In this document: positions 24,941 to 34,868 of the stretch, piece by piece
Layout: every line of letters starts with the position of its first letter
Numbering within the stretch: the stretch's first letter is position 1
DNA from: Flavobacterium macacae
GTDB lineage: Bacteria; Bacteroidota; Bacteroidia; Flavobacteriales; Flavobacteriaceae
Direction of reading: 5' to 3'
Assembly: GCF_003865365.1 (NCBI RefSeq)
Contig: NZ_RQVR01000007.1
Location: 1 to 64,000, forward strand
DNA length: 64,000 bases
The notes under the pieces: model-generated
Told to the model about the DNA's origin: nothing
What the model saw: the letters and a program-made list of their open reading frames with translations, nothing else
The model's database searches: none
Made by a program: the position numbers and the translations under genes

Positions 24941-25930
24941 ATGTCTGCAATAGAACCAATTTTACAAGAAAACAAGAACCGATTTGTCATTTTTCCAATC
25001 AAGCACCACGATATTTGGGACTGGTATAAAAAAATGGAGGCCAGTTTTTGGACAGCGGAAGAAATTGACTTGCACCAAGATTTGAACGACTGGAATAATA
25101 AATTGAGCGAAGATGAAAAATATTTCATCAAACATATTTTGGCGTTTTTTGCAGCTTCTGACGGAATCGTTAATGAAAATTTAGCGGAGAATTTCGTAAA
25201 CGAAGTGCAATATGCAGAAGCAAAATTCTTTTACGGTTTCCAGATCATGATGGAAAATATCCATAGTGAAACCTATTCACTATTGATCGATACCTATGTG
25301 AAGGATGAAACTGAAAAAGACCAATTGTTCCGTGCTCTGGATGTTTTTCCAGCCATCAAGAAAAAAGCAGACTGGGCTTTAAAATGGATTGAATCTGACT
25401 CTTTTGCCGAAAGATTAATCGCTTTTGCAGCAGTAGAAGGAATTTTCTTTTCAGGAGCTTTCTGTTCTATCTTCTGGTTGAAAAAGCGCGGATTGATGCC
25501 AGGATTGACTTTTTCAAACGAATTGATTTCTCGTGACGAAGGCGTACACTGTGATTTTGCAGTGCATTTGCACAACCATCACTTGATCAATAAAGTTTCA
25601 AAAGAAAGAATCAAAGAGATTTTGGTGGATGCTCTTAATATCGAAAGAGAGTTTATTACTGAGTCGCTTCCGGCAAGCTTGATCGGAATGAATGCGACTT
25701 TGATGGCGCAATATTTAGAGTTCGTAACGGATAGATTGTTAGTGGAATTAGGATGCGAAAGAGTGTACAATTCTTCAAATCCGTTTGATTTTATGGATAT
25801 GATTTCGTTGCAAGGAAAAACAAATTTCTTTGAAAAACGGGTTTCTGAATACCAAAAAGCGGGTGTCATGAACAGCGGATCTCAAGGTGACAGCGATTCT
25901 CAGAAAATTAGCTTTGACGCTGATTTTTAA
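24941..25930 (+). CDS. nrdB: Class I ribonucleotide reductase beta subunit
   Basis: Holds the diiron-tyrosyl radical that starts deoxyribonucleotide synthesis in NrdA. The 329 residues start at ATG 24941 (MSAIEPILQ); the TTG six bases earlier is not needed. Metal ligands and radical Tyr are seen in [27 protein letters not shown] (Glu, His and Tyr in the IHSxxY arrangement) and [16 protein letters not shown]. The presence of the Tyr supports class Ia rather than Ic. It is followed by nrdA after 111 bases. Confidence 0.96.
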   Translation: MSAIEPILQENKNRFVIFPIKHHDIWDWYKKMEASFWTAEEIDLHQDLNDWNNKLSEDEKYFIKHILAFFAASDGIVNENLAENFVNEVQYAEAKFFYGFQIMMENIHSETYSLLIDTYVKDETEKDQLFRALDVFPAIKKKADWALKWIESDSFAERLIAFAAVEGIFFSGAFCSIFWLKKRGLMPGLTFSNELISRDEGVHCDFAVHLHNHHLINKVSKERIKEILVDALNIEREFITESLPASLIGMNATLMAQYLEFVTDRLLVELGCERVYNSSNPFDFMDMISLQGKTNFFEKRVSEYQKAGVMNSGSQGDSDSQKISFDADF

Positions 25931-26041
25931 TAAGAAGCTGAAGCTCTGAGTTACAAAGCCTTTAAGTTTTCTTCTTAGAAAAAAAATAAAAAAATGAACG
26001 CACGTCAGTGCAAATGAAACAACACTCAAAATTCGAAAAAT

Positions 26042-28480
26042 ATGTATGTAGTAAAAAGAGACGGCAATAGAGAGCCAGTAATGTTTGATAAAATTACGGA
26101 TAGAGTAAGTAAATTATGCTACGGATTAAACGATTTGGTTGATCCGGTTAAAGTGGCAATGCGTGTTATTGAAGGATTGTATGACGGAGTTACGACTTCT
26201 GAATTAGATAATCTTGCAGCAGAAACTGCAGCTTCAATGACGATTTCGCATCCAGACTATGCTCAATTGGCGGCCCGAATTGCAGTTTCGAATTTGCACA
26301 AGAATACCAAAAAATCGTTCTCAGAAACGATGCATGATATGTACCATTACATCAATCCAAGAACTGGAACTGCGGCTCCGTTATTGGCAGATGATGTTTT
26401 TGAAATTATTAAAAATAACGCACAAGAATTAGATTCAGTTATCATTTATAACAGAGATTTTAACTACGATTACTTCGGATTTAAAACATTAGAGCGTTCT
26501 TACTTGTTGAAAATCAACGGTAAAATCGTTGAAAGACCACAGCATATGTTGATGCGTGTTTCTGTTGGAATCCATAAAGAAGATATTGCTGCTGCGATCG
26601 AAACGTATGAATTGATGTCTAAAAAATTCTTTACGCACGCAACGCCAACACTTTTCAACGCAGGAACTCCAAAACCCCAGATGTCGTCTTGTTTCTTATT
26701 GACCATGAAAGATGACAGTATTGACGGGATTTACGATACATTAAAACAAACGGCAAAAATCTCGCAATCAGCGGGAGGAATCGGTTTGGCAATTCACAAC
26801 GTGAGAGCCACAGGTTCCTACATCAGCGGTACAAACGGAACTTCAAACGGAATTGTTCCGATGTTGAGAGTTTATGATATGACGGCTCGTTATGTAGATC
26901 AGGGTGGTGGAAAACGTAAAGGTAGCTTTGCAATGTACATCGAACCTTGGCATGCCGATATTTTTGATTTCCTTGATTTGAGAAAAAATCACGGTAAAGA
27001 AGAAATGAGAACACGTGACTTGTTCCTTGGCATGTGGATTCCGGATTTGTTTATGAAACGTGTTCAAGAAGACACGACTTGGACATTGATGTGCCCTAAC
27101 GAATGTCCAGGATTATCAGATGTTCATAGTGAAGAATTTGATGCGCTGTATTTGGGTTATGAAGCAGCAGGAAAAGGTAGAAAAACCATTAAAGCTAGAG
27201 AAATTTGGGAAAAAATTCTTGAATCTCAAATAGAAACGGGTCTTCCTTATATGTTGTATAAAGATGCAGCGAACAGAAAATCAAACCAAAAGAATTTAGG
27301 AACCATTCGTTCTTCAAATTTATGTACAGAAATCATCGAATTTACTTCGCCTGATGAAGTTGCAGTTTGTAATTTGGCTTCAATTTCATTGCCAATGTTC
27401 GTTGAAAATGGAAAATTTGATCACCAAAAATTATTCGATGTTACCAATCGAGTAACATTGAACTTGAATAAAGTAATTGACAGAAATTATTATCCTGTAA
27501 AAGAAGCAGAAAATTCTAACGTTCGCCACAGGCCGGTTGGTTTGGGAGTGCAAGGGTTGGCTGATGCGTTCATCTTGTTGAGAATGCCTTTCACAAGTGA
27601 CGAAGCGAAAAAATTGAACCAAGAAATTTTTGAAACCCTTTATTTTGCGGCAGTTACCGCTTCGATGGAATTGTCAAAAATAGAAGGTCCTTATTCGACT
27701 TTCCAAGGTTCGCCGATTTCTCAAGGAGAATTTCAATACAACCTTTGGGGATTGAAAGACGAAGAACTTTCTGGCCGTTGGGATTGGGCTTCATTAAGAA
27801 CAGAAGTGGTGAAACACGGTGTGAGAAACTCACTATTAGTGGCTCCAATGCCAACTGCTTCGACTTCTCAAATCCTTGGAAATAACGAAGCTTTTGAGCC
27901 TTACACTTCAAATATTTATACAAGAAGAACGCTTTCTGGAGAGTTCATCGTGGTAAACAAGCATTTATTAGAAGATTTAGTAGAGCTTGGAATCTGGAAC
28001 GAATCGTTGAAACAAGAAATCATGCGCCACAACGGATCAGTTCAAAATATCGATGTAATTCCGGCGGATATCAAAGCATTGTACAAAACGGTTTGGGAAA
28101 TGAGTATGAAAGACATCTTAGATATGTCACGCCAAAGAGGTTATTTCATTGACCAATCACAGTCGTTGAACTTGTTTATGGAAAATGCAAACTTCTCAAA
28201 ACTGACTTCAATGCACTTTTATGCTTGGCAGTCAGGTTTGAAAACAGGAATGTATTATTTGAGAACAAAATCTGCGGTTGATGCGATTAAATTTACGTTA
28301 AACAACGATAAAAAGGCAGAACCGGTTTTGGTTGAAGCAGAAGTTGCTTCGGCGCCAGCTAAAAAATTAGCGCCCAATGTTTCTGCAGATGTAGAACCAA
28401 TTGATGTGAATGATTTTAAAGCCATGTTGCAAAGAGCACAATCTGCTGAGCCAGATGATTGCGAAATGTGCGGGTCTTAA
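26042..28480 (+). CDS. nrdA: Class Ia ribonucleotide reductase alpha subunit
   Basis: Reduces ribonucleoside diphosphates. The 812 residues begin with an ATP-cone regulatory domain ([20 protein letters not shown]). The catalytic domain follows with the first active-site Cys in PQMSSCFLL, the radical-site run containing NLCTEI...[11 protein letters not shown], and [19 protein letters not shown]. The C-terminus ends EMCGS: only one of the usual C-terminal redox Cys pair (CxxC) is obvious as CEMCGS, which does make CxxC. A terminator follows within 25 bases. Confidence 0.96.
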   Translation: MYVVKRDGNREPVMFDKITDRVSKLCYGLNDLVDPVKVAMRVIEGLYDGVTTSELDNLAAETAASMTISHPDYAQLAARIAVSNLHKNTKKSFSETMHDMYHYINPRTGTAAPLLADDVFEIIKNNAQELDSVIIYNRDFNYDYFGFKTLERSYLLKINGKIVERPQHMLMRVSVGIHKEDIAAAIETYELMSKKFFTHATPTLFNAGTPKPQMSSCFLLTMKDDSIDGIYDTLKQTAKISQSAGGIGLAIHNVRATGSYISGTNGTSNGIVPMLRVYDMTARYVDQGGGKRKGSFAMYIEPWHADIFDFLDLRKNHGKEEMRTRDLFLGMWIPDLFMKRVQEDTTWTLMCPNECPGLSDVHSEEFDALYLGYEAAGKGRKTIKAREIWEKILESQIETGLPYMLYKDAANRKSNQKNLGTIRSSNLCTEIIEFTSPDEVAVCNLASISLPMFVENGKFDHQKLFDVTNRVTLNLNKVIDRNYYPVKEAENSNVRHRPVGLGVQGLADAFILLRMPFTSDEAKKLNQEIFETLYFAAVTASMELSKIEGPYSTFQGSPISQGEFQYNLWGLKDEELSGRWDWASLRTEVVKHGVRNSLLVAPMPTASTSQILGNNEAFEPYTSNIYTRRTLSGEFIVVNKHLLEDLVELGIWNESLKQEIMRHNGSVQNIDVIPADIKALYKTVWEMSMKDILDMSRQRGYFIDQSQSLNLFMENANFSKLTSMHFYAWQSGLKTGMYYLRTKSAVDAIKFTLNNDKKAEPVLVEAEVASAPAKKLAPNVSADVEPIDVNDFKAMLQRAQSAEPDDCEMCGS

Positions 28481-28501
28481 TTTTTAGAACACAATCATAT
28501 T

Positions 28502-28533
28502 AAAAAGAGCTGTTAATTGACAGCTCTTTTTTT
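28502..28533 (+). terminator. Terminator after nrdA
   Basis: GAGCTGT (28507-28513) and ACAGCTC (28520-28526) with a 6-base loop, preceded by A5 and followed by T7. Confidence 0.9.
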
Positions 28534-28544
28534 ATTTTTATTTG

Positions 28545-28552
28545 TAAATTTG
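28545..28552 (+). promoter_or_regulatory. -7 box of the toxin-antitoxin pair
   Basis: TAAATTTG fits TAnnTTTG and ends 19 bases before the antitoxin ATG. Confidence 0.45.
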
Positions 28553-28571
28553 ACTTCTAAATCTTGATATT

Positions 28572-28790
28572 ATGGATATTACAGTCGAGAAAGAAAATAT
28601 TTTGCGGTGGATTAATAATTTGAAAGATGAAAAAATCATCGAAAAAATTCTTGATTTAAAGGAAGAAATTGAAATTTCAGATTTTGAAAATCAAATAATC
28701 CAAAAAGGACTAAAAGATATTGAACTCGGAAAAGTCTCTTCTCATAAAGAAGTGATGGAGCGTTTTTCAAAGAAATTTGAATCTAAATGA
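28572..28790 (+). CDS. Putative antitoxin of a ParE-type toxin-antitoxin pair
   Basis: A 72-residue acidic, helical protein. Its C-terminal stretch KGLKDIELGKVSSHKEVMERF is the sort of linker seen in short antitoxins paired with RelE/ParE toxins in Bacteroidota ('GLxDIxxGxVxSHxEV'). It overlaps the toxin gene by four bases (ATGA), the usual translational coupling. No N-terminal DNA-binding fold is certain from sequence. Identification depends mainly on the partner gene. Confidence 0.7.
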   Translation: MDITVEKENILRWINNLKDEKIIEKILDLKEEIEISDFENQIIQKGLKDIELGKVSSHKEVMERFSKKFESK

Positions 28791-29071
28791 ATGTAGTTTG
28801 GACGGAGAATTCTGAATATACCTTAAACGAAATCATTGAATATATTGAAGTGGATTTCGGTCTTTTAGTTGCGCAAGATTACTATTTTGATGTAATTTCA
28901 ATGGTACATTCCATTAGCAGGAAGCCTGAAATTTTCTCCATCTGCCAACTGAAAACACAAGTTCGAAAAGCGGTTATAAATAAGAAAACCATTCTTTATT
29001 ACAAAACATTTTCTGGCAATCTTTATTTGCTGGGATTTTACGATACCCGAAAAGAAATACATAAATTTTAA
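28787..29071 (+). CDS. RelE/ParE family toxin
   Basis: A 94-residue basic protein of the ParE/RelE fold: an N-terminal strand VVWTENSEYTLNEIIEYIE, then two helices, the basic strand VRKAVINKKTILYYK and a last strand LYLLGFYDTRKEIHKF. Members either cleave ribosome-bound mRNA or poison gyrase; the ParE-like 'FYDTRK' ending makes the second or a related role possible. The gene starts inside the antitoxin stop codon. It is followed by a terminator that begins at its stop codon. Confidence 0.8.
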   Translation: MNVVWTENSEYTLNEIIEYIEVDFGLLVAQDYYFDVISMVHSISRKPEIFSICQLKTQVRKAVINKKTILYYKTFSGNLYLLGFYDTRKEIHKF

Positions 29072-29101
29072 ACAGCCGTCATTTTGATGGCTGTTTTTTT
29101 A
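29070..29101 (+). terminator. Terminator after the toxin gene
   Basis: AACAGCC (29071-29077) pairs with GGCTGTT (29089-29095), followed by further T residues to 29100. Confidence 0.85.
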
Positions 29102-29121
29102 AGCAATAGTTTTAGTCTCAC

Positions 29122-29129
29122 TATATTTG
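29122..29129 (+). promoter_or_regulatory. -7 box of the AAA ATPase cassette
   Basis: TATATTTG fits TAnnTTTG and ends 19 bases before the TTG start at 29149, supporting that unusual start codon. Confidence 0.55.
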
Positions 29130-29148
29130 CAAACAAATTACGGAAACC

Positions 29149-29853
29149 TTGAGCACTTTATATTTCAGAGACCGCGAAGATGTCGATTTAAAGGATGTTG
29201 TTTTTGAAAAATCAGTTTCAGAACAGATTGCTCAATTTTTGCGCGAGCATCAGTTTTCGGCCATTTTACAGCAGTATGAACTTCCGGTGGCAAATAAAAT
29301 ATTGCTGTTTGGAAAAACAGGCTGTGGCAAAACAATGACGGCAAAAGCAATTGCAAAAGCATTGGATAAAAATATTTTTATCATAAATCTGGCGTCGATT
29401 GTTTCTTCAAAATTGGGTGAAACGTCAAAAAATGTGCAAAGCATTTTTAAGGAAGCCAATTATGAAAACTCGGTGTTGTTTTTTGACGAATTTGATTCTT
29501 TGGGACAGATCCGGGATTACGACAACAAAGACAGCAGTGAAATGAAACGCGTTGTGAATGCGATTCTGCAATTGATTGACAACTTTCCGAAGAACTCAGT
29601 TTTGATTGCGGCAACAAACCAGATTCAGATGATTGACGAAGCCTTGGTCAGAAGATTTGAGTTGAAATTAGAATTTGAATCACCATCAAAAATGCTTCTT
29701 GAGGAATATTACAGCAAGTTATTGGCAAAGTTTCCGGTAAAATATCAAAATATAGAAAAGCAGTTTGATGTTTCTTTTTCAGAAGCAAAAGATGCGGTTT
29801 TTAAGCAGGTTAAGAATAATATAATTTTAGACGAATTAAGTAAATTACAATAA
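29149..29853 (+). CDS. AAA family ATPase (TTG start)
   Basis: A 234-residue single AAA module. Walker A is FGKTGCGKTMTAKA (about 55-62), Walker B SVLFFDEFDSLG (108-118), sensor 1 VLIAATNQ and the arginine finger region DEALVRRFELKLEF. There is no other domain besides a short N-terminal helix and C-terminal tail. No ATG occurs in frame before Walker A, and the -7 box lies 19 bases upstream, so TTG is the start. It heads a tight run of three genes (gaps of 11 and 5 bases) with a 75-residue protein and an RDD membrane protein. Its client is unknown. Confidence 0.82.
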   Translation: MSTLYFRDREDVDLKDVVFEKSVSEQIAQFLREHQFSAILQQYELPVANKILLFGKTGCGKTMTAKAIAKALDKNIFIINLASIVSSKLGETSKNVQSIFKEANYENSVLFFDEFDSLGQIRDYDNKDSSEMKRVVNAILQLIDNFPKNSVLIAATNQIQMIDEALVRRFELKLEFESPSKMLLEEYYSKLLAKFPVKYQNIEKQFDVSFSEAKDAVFKQVKNNIILDELSKLQ

Positions 29854-29864
29854 ATAAAAACAAA

Positions 29865-30092
29865 ATGGCAAAAGAAAATCAAAAAGGGGTTTACACAGGA
29901 ATTATCGAAAAAGACGAAAACGGAAACTATTTTTGCGGTCCTTATCTTTTAGATTACCAGCAAGTGGAAGCAACTTTTAAAATTGGCGACGAAGTAAACT
30001 TGAAAACGGTTATCGAAAATCCAAGTGATAAAACCTACGAGAAATATCCAAAGAAATCAAAATTGTTCTTTCTTGCAAATAAAAAGGAATAG
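29865..30092 (+). CDS. Conserved-looking small protein of unknown function (75 residues)
   Basis: The protein is not recognised. It is a 75-residue soluble protein with predicted beta strands (GVYTGIIEKDENGNYFCGPYLL, then EATFKIGDEVNLKTVI) and a basic C-terminal tail (KYPKKSKLFFLANKKE); the strand/GDEV pattern suggests a small barrel such as an OB-like fold. It has a single Cys. It lies 11 bases after the AAA ATPase and 5 before the RDD protein, so a shared function is likely. Confidence 0.65.
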   Translation: MAKENQKGVYTGIIEKDENGNYFCGPYLLDYQQVEATFKIGDEVNLKTVIENPSDKTYEKYPKKSKLFFLANKKE

Positions 30093-30097
30093 TTTTT

Positions 30098-30610
30098 ATG
30101 GAATACAGAAGGTTAAAACCATTTGAATTTGATGATGAGATTTACGCAACAATGGGACAGCGTTTTGCCAACTACATCATTGATTACATCATTCAAATTA
30201 TCATTGTCATTGGCATTTCTTTTGTTATCGCATTTGTTGCGATGCTGACAGGAAATGAGGCTGTTATTGCAAGAATGGAAGCGATCAATCAAATTGAAAA
30301 ATATGCGCTCGGAGCGGTAATCGTGTTGGTGTATTATAATTTTTTTGAAATATTTTTCGCGCAATCTGTTGGTAAATTTATTACAAATACTATTGTTGTC
30401 AATGAAATGGGTGAAAAACCAACTACAAATGAAATATTGAATCGTTCGCTTTGTAGATTAATTCCGTTTGAGCAATTTTCTTTTTTGTTTATTCCAAATA
30501 AAGGCTGGCACGACAGTATTTCAAACACGTATGTTGTAAAAAAACAGGTTTTGGAAGAAAGAAAAAGAGCGCATAATTCACTGGAAGATATCGGTAAATC
30601 AGAAGAATAA
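30098..30610 (+). CDS. RDD family membrane protein
   Basis: A 170-residue membrane protein. The RDD signature is visible near the N-terminus (MGQRFANYIIDYIIQ, replacing the usual R-x3-D-x2-D). Two or three hydrophobic segments follow (about 28-50 and 65-90), then SVGKFITNTIVVNEMGEKPT and NRSLCRLIPFEQFSF, blocks typical of the family. Transported or bound ligands of RDD proteins are mostly unknown. It is the third gene of the AAA cassette; dgt begins 32 bases later. Confidence 0.8.
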   Translation: MEYRRLKPFEFDDEIYATMGQRFANYIIDYIIQIIIVIGISFVIAFVAMLTGNEAVIARMEAINQIEKYALGAVIVLVYYNFFEIFFAQSVGKFITNTIVVNEMGEKPTTNEILNRSLCRLIPFEQFSFLFIPNKGWHDSISNTYVVKKQVLEERKRAHNSLEDIGKSEE

Positions 30611-30642
30611 ATTCTAAATTAAAATCTTAAATCAAGCATCCA

Positions 30643-31995
30643 ATGATGAACTGGGAACAACTTTTATCGTTAAAAAGACAAGGCGACAAAGGCAAGAGAC
30701 TGCGAAAAGAGCAAGACGACACACGTCTTGGTTTTGAAGTAGATTATGACCGAATCATATTTTCTGCACCTTTCAGAAGCCTTCAAGATAAAACACAAGT
30801 TATCCCGCTTTCAAAAACTGATTTCGTGCACACCAGATTGACACACAGCTTGGAAGTTTCGGTTGTTGGACGTTCAATTGGAAGATTGGTTGGAAAAAAA
30901 ATTATCGAAAAATACCCGCATTTAAAAGAAGTCCACGGGTATCAGCCGAATGATTTCGGAGCGATTGTGGCAGCGGCATCCTTGGCGCATGACATTGGGA
31001 ATCCGCCATTTGGGCATTCGGGTGAAAAGGCTATCGGCGAATATTTCAAGATTGGAAACGGCAAGATATTCCAAGACCAGCTTTCTGAAAAAGAATGGCA
31101 AGACTTGATTGATTTCGAAGGAAATGCCAACGGGTTTTCACTCTTGTCAGCGACCCGCCCTGGAATTGAGGGCGGTTTAAGGCTTTCGTATGCCACTTTG
31201 GGAGCATTTATGAAATATCCGAAGGAATCGCTTCCGAAGAAACCAACGAAAAATATTGCCGATAAAAAATATGGTTTTTTTCAAACGGATAAAATATTCT
31301 TTGAAGAAGTGGCGAAAGAATTAGGGATGATTTCGAATAAAACCGGAAGTGATGTTGGTTTTGAAAGGCATCCGTTGGCATATTTGGTAGAAGCTGCCGA
31401 TGATATCTGCTACACGATTATTGATTTTGAAGACGGAATAAATCTTGGTCTAGTATCTGAAGATTTTGCTCTGGAATATTTAATCAAGTTGGTAAAAGAC
31501 AGCATTGATACGCCTAAATTCAATGCACTGACCACTAAAGAAGACCGAATCAGTTACTTGAGGGCGCTTGCCATTGGAAGCTTGATCAACGATGCAGTGA
31601 AGGTTTTTGTTGAAAATGAAGAACTGATCCTGCAAGGAAAGTTTCCGTATGCTTTAACCGAAAAAAGCAAATACACCGTTCAAATGAATGACATCATTGC
31701 CTTGAGCGTGAAAAACATTTACCAAAGCAGGGAAGTGATCGAAAAAGAAGTAGTGGGCTATCAAATCATCCAAACCTTGTTGGATAAATTCATCACGGCT
31801 TTCAACAATAAGTTCCATGGAGAAGCATCCAATTATGACAATCTATTGCTGAAAATGCTGCCTGAGAAGTTCCTTCATAATGACAAAGAAAGTCTGTATC
31901 ACAGATTGCTTCATATTTGCCATTATGTGTCGCTTTTGACCGACGGAAATGCTTTAGAATTATTTAATACCATCAACGGAAGGAAGAAATTATAG
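30643..31995 (+). CDS. dgt: Deoxyguanosinetriphosphate triphosphohydrolase (dNTPase)
   Basis: An HD-domain enzyme that cleaves dGTP (and often other dNTPs) to the nucleoside and triphosphate. The 450 residues include HTRLTHSLEVS and SLAHDIGNPPFGHSGE (the HD metal ligands) and ADDICYTIIDFEDG. Two ATG codons in tandem (30643, 30646) make the exact start uncertain by one residue. It is convergent with the DUF3078 gene with a single base between the stop codons and no terminator hairpin. Confidence 0.92.
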   Translation: MMNWEQLLSLKRQGDKGKRLRKEQDDTRLGFEVDYDRIIFSAPFRSLQDKTQVIPLSKTDFVHTRLTHSLEVSVVGRSIGRLVGKKIIEKYPHLKEVHGYQPNDFGAIVAAASLAHDIGNPPFGHSGEKAIGEYFKIGNGKIFQDQLSEKEWQDLIDFEGNANGFSLLSATRPGIEGGLRLSYATLGAFMKYPKESLPKKPTKNIADKKYGFFQTDKIFFEEVAKELGMISNKTGSDVGFERHPLAYLVEAADDICYTIIDFEDGINLGLVSEDFALEYLIKLVKDSIDTPKFNALTTKEDRISYLRALAIGSLINDAVKVFVENEELILQGKFPYALTEKSKYTVQMNDIIALSVKNIYQSREVIEKEVVGYQIIQTLLDKFITAFNNKFHGEASNYDNLLLKMLPEKFLHNDKESLYHRLLHICHYVSLLTDGNALELFNTINGRKKL

Positions 31996-31996
31996 T

Positions 31997-32971
31997 TTAA
32001 ATGCTATAAATCAAGCCAACGCCCAGCATTTGTTTCAACTGAATTTTTGGGCCCACAATAACCTGTTCACCCGCAATTTCTTCTTTCGCTTTAATGTCGT
32101 CATCATAAATTACGTGCGTGTTTATGTTGGCGCGAACATATTTGTTTACGATAAAATCAAGTTGTAATTGCCAGTCAACATCAATGTTTCCAAAATTATT
32201 GATGTAGTCACTATACAGCGTTAATTTGTTTTCTAGCTTGATATTCTTGACGATTTCAGTTTTGTAATTGTTTGTGAATAAGAAACCAAGCTCTGTTCGT
32301 GAGTTTTTACCACTTCTTATTTTTCTACCAGTTAGTGGGTCATAAATAGCTTTATCAACCCCAAAAGCACCTTGGTCAGCCAATCTTTGGTCTAAAACCA
32401 TGGTGTTCTTAAGTGTCAGGGGAGAAATATAGAGCTGTAAATTTTTCTTTTTATTGTTAAATTCAGCACCGACCCCAAGGAAAGTATAAGCTGGCGCAAA
32501 GGGTTTTGAAATCGCCAGTTCGGTATTTGGATACGCATAACCGCTCGTGAACTGGGTATTGAAATTAAATTTTGCAGAATGGTACCAATTTGAAGTTGTG
32601 TCTTTTCTATAGCCAAAAGTGGAAGTGAACTGCAATGCATCGTCCGTTTTTCGCAACTCAACGCCATCTTGTTTGCTGACGCCGTAGCGCATGATCAACT
32701 CATTGTTCCATTTTAGATTCCCGTTTTGATATTTTCTGGTGAAAGTTCCTTTAATAAGCCCTGAGATAGCGCTGTTTCCTCCAGCGTTCCAGTTAACGAA
32801 AGCAATTTCATTTAAATCAAATCCAATGATATTTTCACTTTTCCAATAAGAAACTACTTTTGGAATGATAATGCTGTCAGGTTTGTTTACTTTGATGGTG
32901 TCAACTGATTGTGCGAAAGAATTGGAAAAAAGGGAAAGAAATAATCCGAGAATAAAAAAATGTAACCTCAT
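31997..32971 (-). CDS. DUF3078 family outer membrane protein
   Basis: A 324-residue protein with a signal peptide (MRLHFFILGLFLSLFSNSFAQ-like, about 20 residues). A region with SYWKSENIIGFDLNEIAFVNWNAGG follows, then beta strands to the C-terminus. This N-terminal WxAGG block is characteristic of DUF3078 in Bacteroidota. ATG 32971 is used; 32980 (three residues longer) is also possible, and the in-frame TTG at 33016 would overlap dxs by four bases. The function is unknown, presumably an outer-membrane barrel. It follows dxs closely. Confidence 0.8.
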   Translation of the reverse strand: MRLHFFILGLFLSLFSNSFAQSVDTIKVNKPDSIIIPKVVSYWKSENIIGFDLNEIAFVNWNAGGNSAISGLIKGTFTRKYQNGNLKWNNELIMRYGVSKQDGVELRKTDDALQFTSTFGYRKDTTSNWYHSAKFNFNTQFTSGYAYPNTELAISKPFAPAYTFLGVGAEFNNKKKNLQLYISPLTLKNTMVLDQRLADQGAFGVDKAIYDPLTGRKIRSGKNSRTELGFLFTNNYKTEIVKNIKLENKLTLYSDYINNFGNIDVDWQLQLDFIVNKYVRANINTHVIYDDDIKAKEEIAGEQVIVGPKIQLKQMLGVGLIYSI

Positions 32972-33012
32972 AGCATGCATATTATATTTTGGTTTTGCAA
33001 AAGTCTGCAATT

Positions 33013-34782
33013 TCAATAGCTTTCGAAAGTGTTTTTTAAACTTTTTGGATCGATTTTGCTATATTTTTGTAATTCTTCAACGGTACCCTGTTCTATAAAT
33101 TCATCTGGAATCCCCAGTGTTTTTATAGGAATTAAATAGCCATTTGTTGAAGCAAACTCTATTATAGAACTGCCAAACCCACCTTTTATTGTGCCATTTT
33201 CTAATGTTATGATATTTTCAAAGGTTTTAAATATTTCATGAAGCAAATTTTCATCCAGCGGTTTTACAAATGAAAAGTCATAATGTGCAAAGTCATGCGG
33301 GTTTTTAATTTCCGCCAAAGCAGGAATGACATTTGTGCCAATAAACCCGTTGGAAAGTATCGCAATCCGACTTCCTTTTTTTAATAATTTGGCTTTGCCG
33401 ATTTCTATTTTTTCAAAAGGTTTTTTCCAATCCATAATTTCACCTCGCCCTCTCGGGTAACGAATCGCAATCGGGTGGTTTAAGCCTAATTGTGCGGTGT
33501 ACAAAATGTTTCGAAGCTCAATTTCATTCATTGGAGAATAAATAATCATATTCGGAATGCATCGCAGATACGCCAAATCAAAAACGCCGTGGTGTGTCGC
33601 ACCGTCTTCGCCAACCAAACCGGCCCGGTCCAGACAAAAAATGACGGGAAGATTTTGCAACGCTACGTCGTGAATCAATTGATCATAAGCGCGTTGCAAA
33701 AATGTAGAGTAAATATTGCAATACACAATCATGCCTTGAGTCGCCATTCCGGCAGACAGAGTGACGGCGTGCTGTTCGGCAATTCCTACATCAAAAGCAC
33801 GTTTTGGAAAAGCATCCATCATAAATTTTAACGAACTTCCCGAGGGCATGGCCGGAGTAATTCCTATAATTTTTTCATTTTTTCCGGCCAATTCTAAAAG
33901 GGTCAGCCCAAAAACATCCTGGAATTTAGGAGGGAGGTTTTCTTCTGATGTAAAGATGATTTCGCCTGTCAATTTATCAAATTTTCCCGGAGCGTGGTAT
34001 TTTACTTGGTCTTTTTCAGCTTGTTCTAAACCTTTACCTTTGGTCGTAATTAGGTGTAAAAACTTAGGTCCTTTGGTGTTTTTTAAGCGACGCAATTCTT
34101 TAATTACGGCAAAAATATCGTGTCCGTCAATCGGTCCTGAATAATCAAAATTCAAGGATTTGATCATGTTGTTCTGGCGCGGATTTTTTCCTTCTTTTAC
34201 CGAAGTAAGATAGTTTTTTAAAGCGCCAACACTTGGGTCAATCCCGATGGCGTTGTCGTTTAAAATCACCAATAAATTAGCATCGGTAACTCCTGCGTGG
34301 TTCAAGCCTTCAAACGCCATTCCTGAGGCAATCGAAGCATCGCCAACCACGGCAATATGATTTTTGTCTAAATTTCCGTTTAAATTAGAAGCAATCGCCA
34401 TTCCCAAAGACGCTGAAATGGCGGTAGAAGAGTGGCCTACGCCAAAAGTATCATACTCACTTTCACTTCTTTTTGGGAAACCAGAAATACCGCCCAATTG
34501 GCGGTTGGTATCAAAATTATCTTTTCTTCCGGTCAAGATTTTATGTCCATACGCTTGATGGCCCACATCCCAAACCAATAAATCTTCGGGCGTGTTGAAA
34601 ACATAATGCAACGCAATGGTCAACTCAACCACGCCAAGGCTTGCGCCAAGATGGCCTTCTTTAACCGAAACAATATCGATGATAAAATCACGCAATTCTC
34701 GGGCAAGCTGTGGCAAATCCTGTTCTGGAATTTGGCGCAAGTCAGTAGGAGAATTTATATTTTGGAGTAAATTTTTCGACAT
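33013..34782 (-). CDS. dxs: 1-deoxy-D-xylulose-5-phosphate synthase
   Basis: A thiamine-diphosphate enzyme that condenses pyruvate and glyceraldehyde 3-phosphate in the first step of the MEP isoprenoid pathway. The 589 residues include GHLGASLGVVELTIALHYVF and DVGHQAYGHKILTGR. The thiamine motif VVGDASIASGMAFEGLNHAG...NDN follows, and GIAEQHAVTLSAGMA carries the catalytic Glu. ATG 34782 is used because a TACCTTTG promoter box lies four bases upstream; the TTG at 34797 precedes that box. Confidence 0.95.
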   Translation of the reverse strand: MSKNLLQNINSPTDLRQIPEQDLPQLARELRDFIIDIVSVKEGHLGASLGVVELTIALHYVFNTPEDLLVWDVGHQAYGHKILTGRKDNFDTNRQLGGISGFPKRSESEYDTFGVGHSSTAISASLGMAIASNLNGNLDKNHIAVVGDASIASGMAFEGLNHAGVTDANLLVILNDNAIGIDPSVGALKNYLTSVKEGKNPRQNNMIKSLNFDYSGPIDGHDIFAVIKELRRLKNTKGPKFLHLITTKGKGLEQAEKDQVKYHAPGKFDKLTGEIIFTSEENLPPKFQDVFGLTLLELAGKNEKIIGITPAMPSGSSLKFMMDAFPKRAFDVGIAEQHAVTLSAGMATQGMIVYCNIYSTFLQRAYDQLIHDVALQNLPVIFCLDRAGLVGEDGATHHGVFDLAYLRCIPNMIIYSPMNEIELRNILYTAQLGLNHPIAIRYPRGRGEIMDWKKPFEKIEIGKAKLLKKGSRIAILSNGFIGTNVIPALAEIKNPHDFAHYDFSFVKPLDENLLHEIFKTFENIITLENGTIKGGFGSSIIEFASTNGYLIPIKTLGIPDEFIEQGTVEELQKYSKIDPKSLKNTFESY

Positions 34783-34786
34783 AAGG

Positions 34787-34794
34787 CAAAGGTA
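34787..34794 (-). promoter_or_regulatory. -7 box abutting the dxs start
   Basis: CAAAGGTA on the plus strand is TACCTTTG on the minus, matching TAnnTTTG, only four bases before the dxs ATG. This suggests a leaderless transcript. Confidence 0.5.
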
Positions 34795-34868
34795 CAATTT
34801 GAAATCGTATTTTTACACGCAACAAAGCGATTTCAGAAAAACCAAATTCATGAATTCTTGGCATTTAT

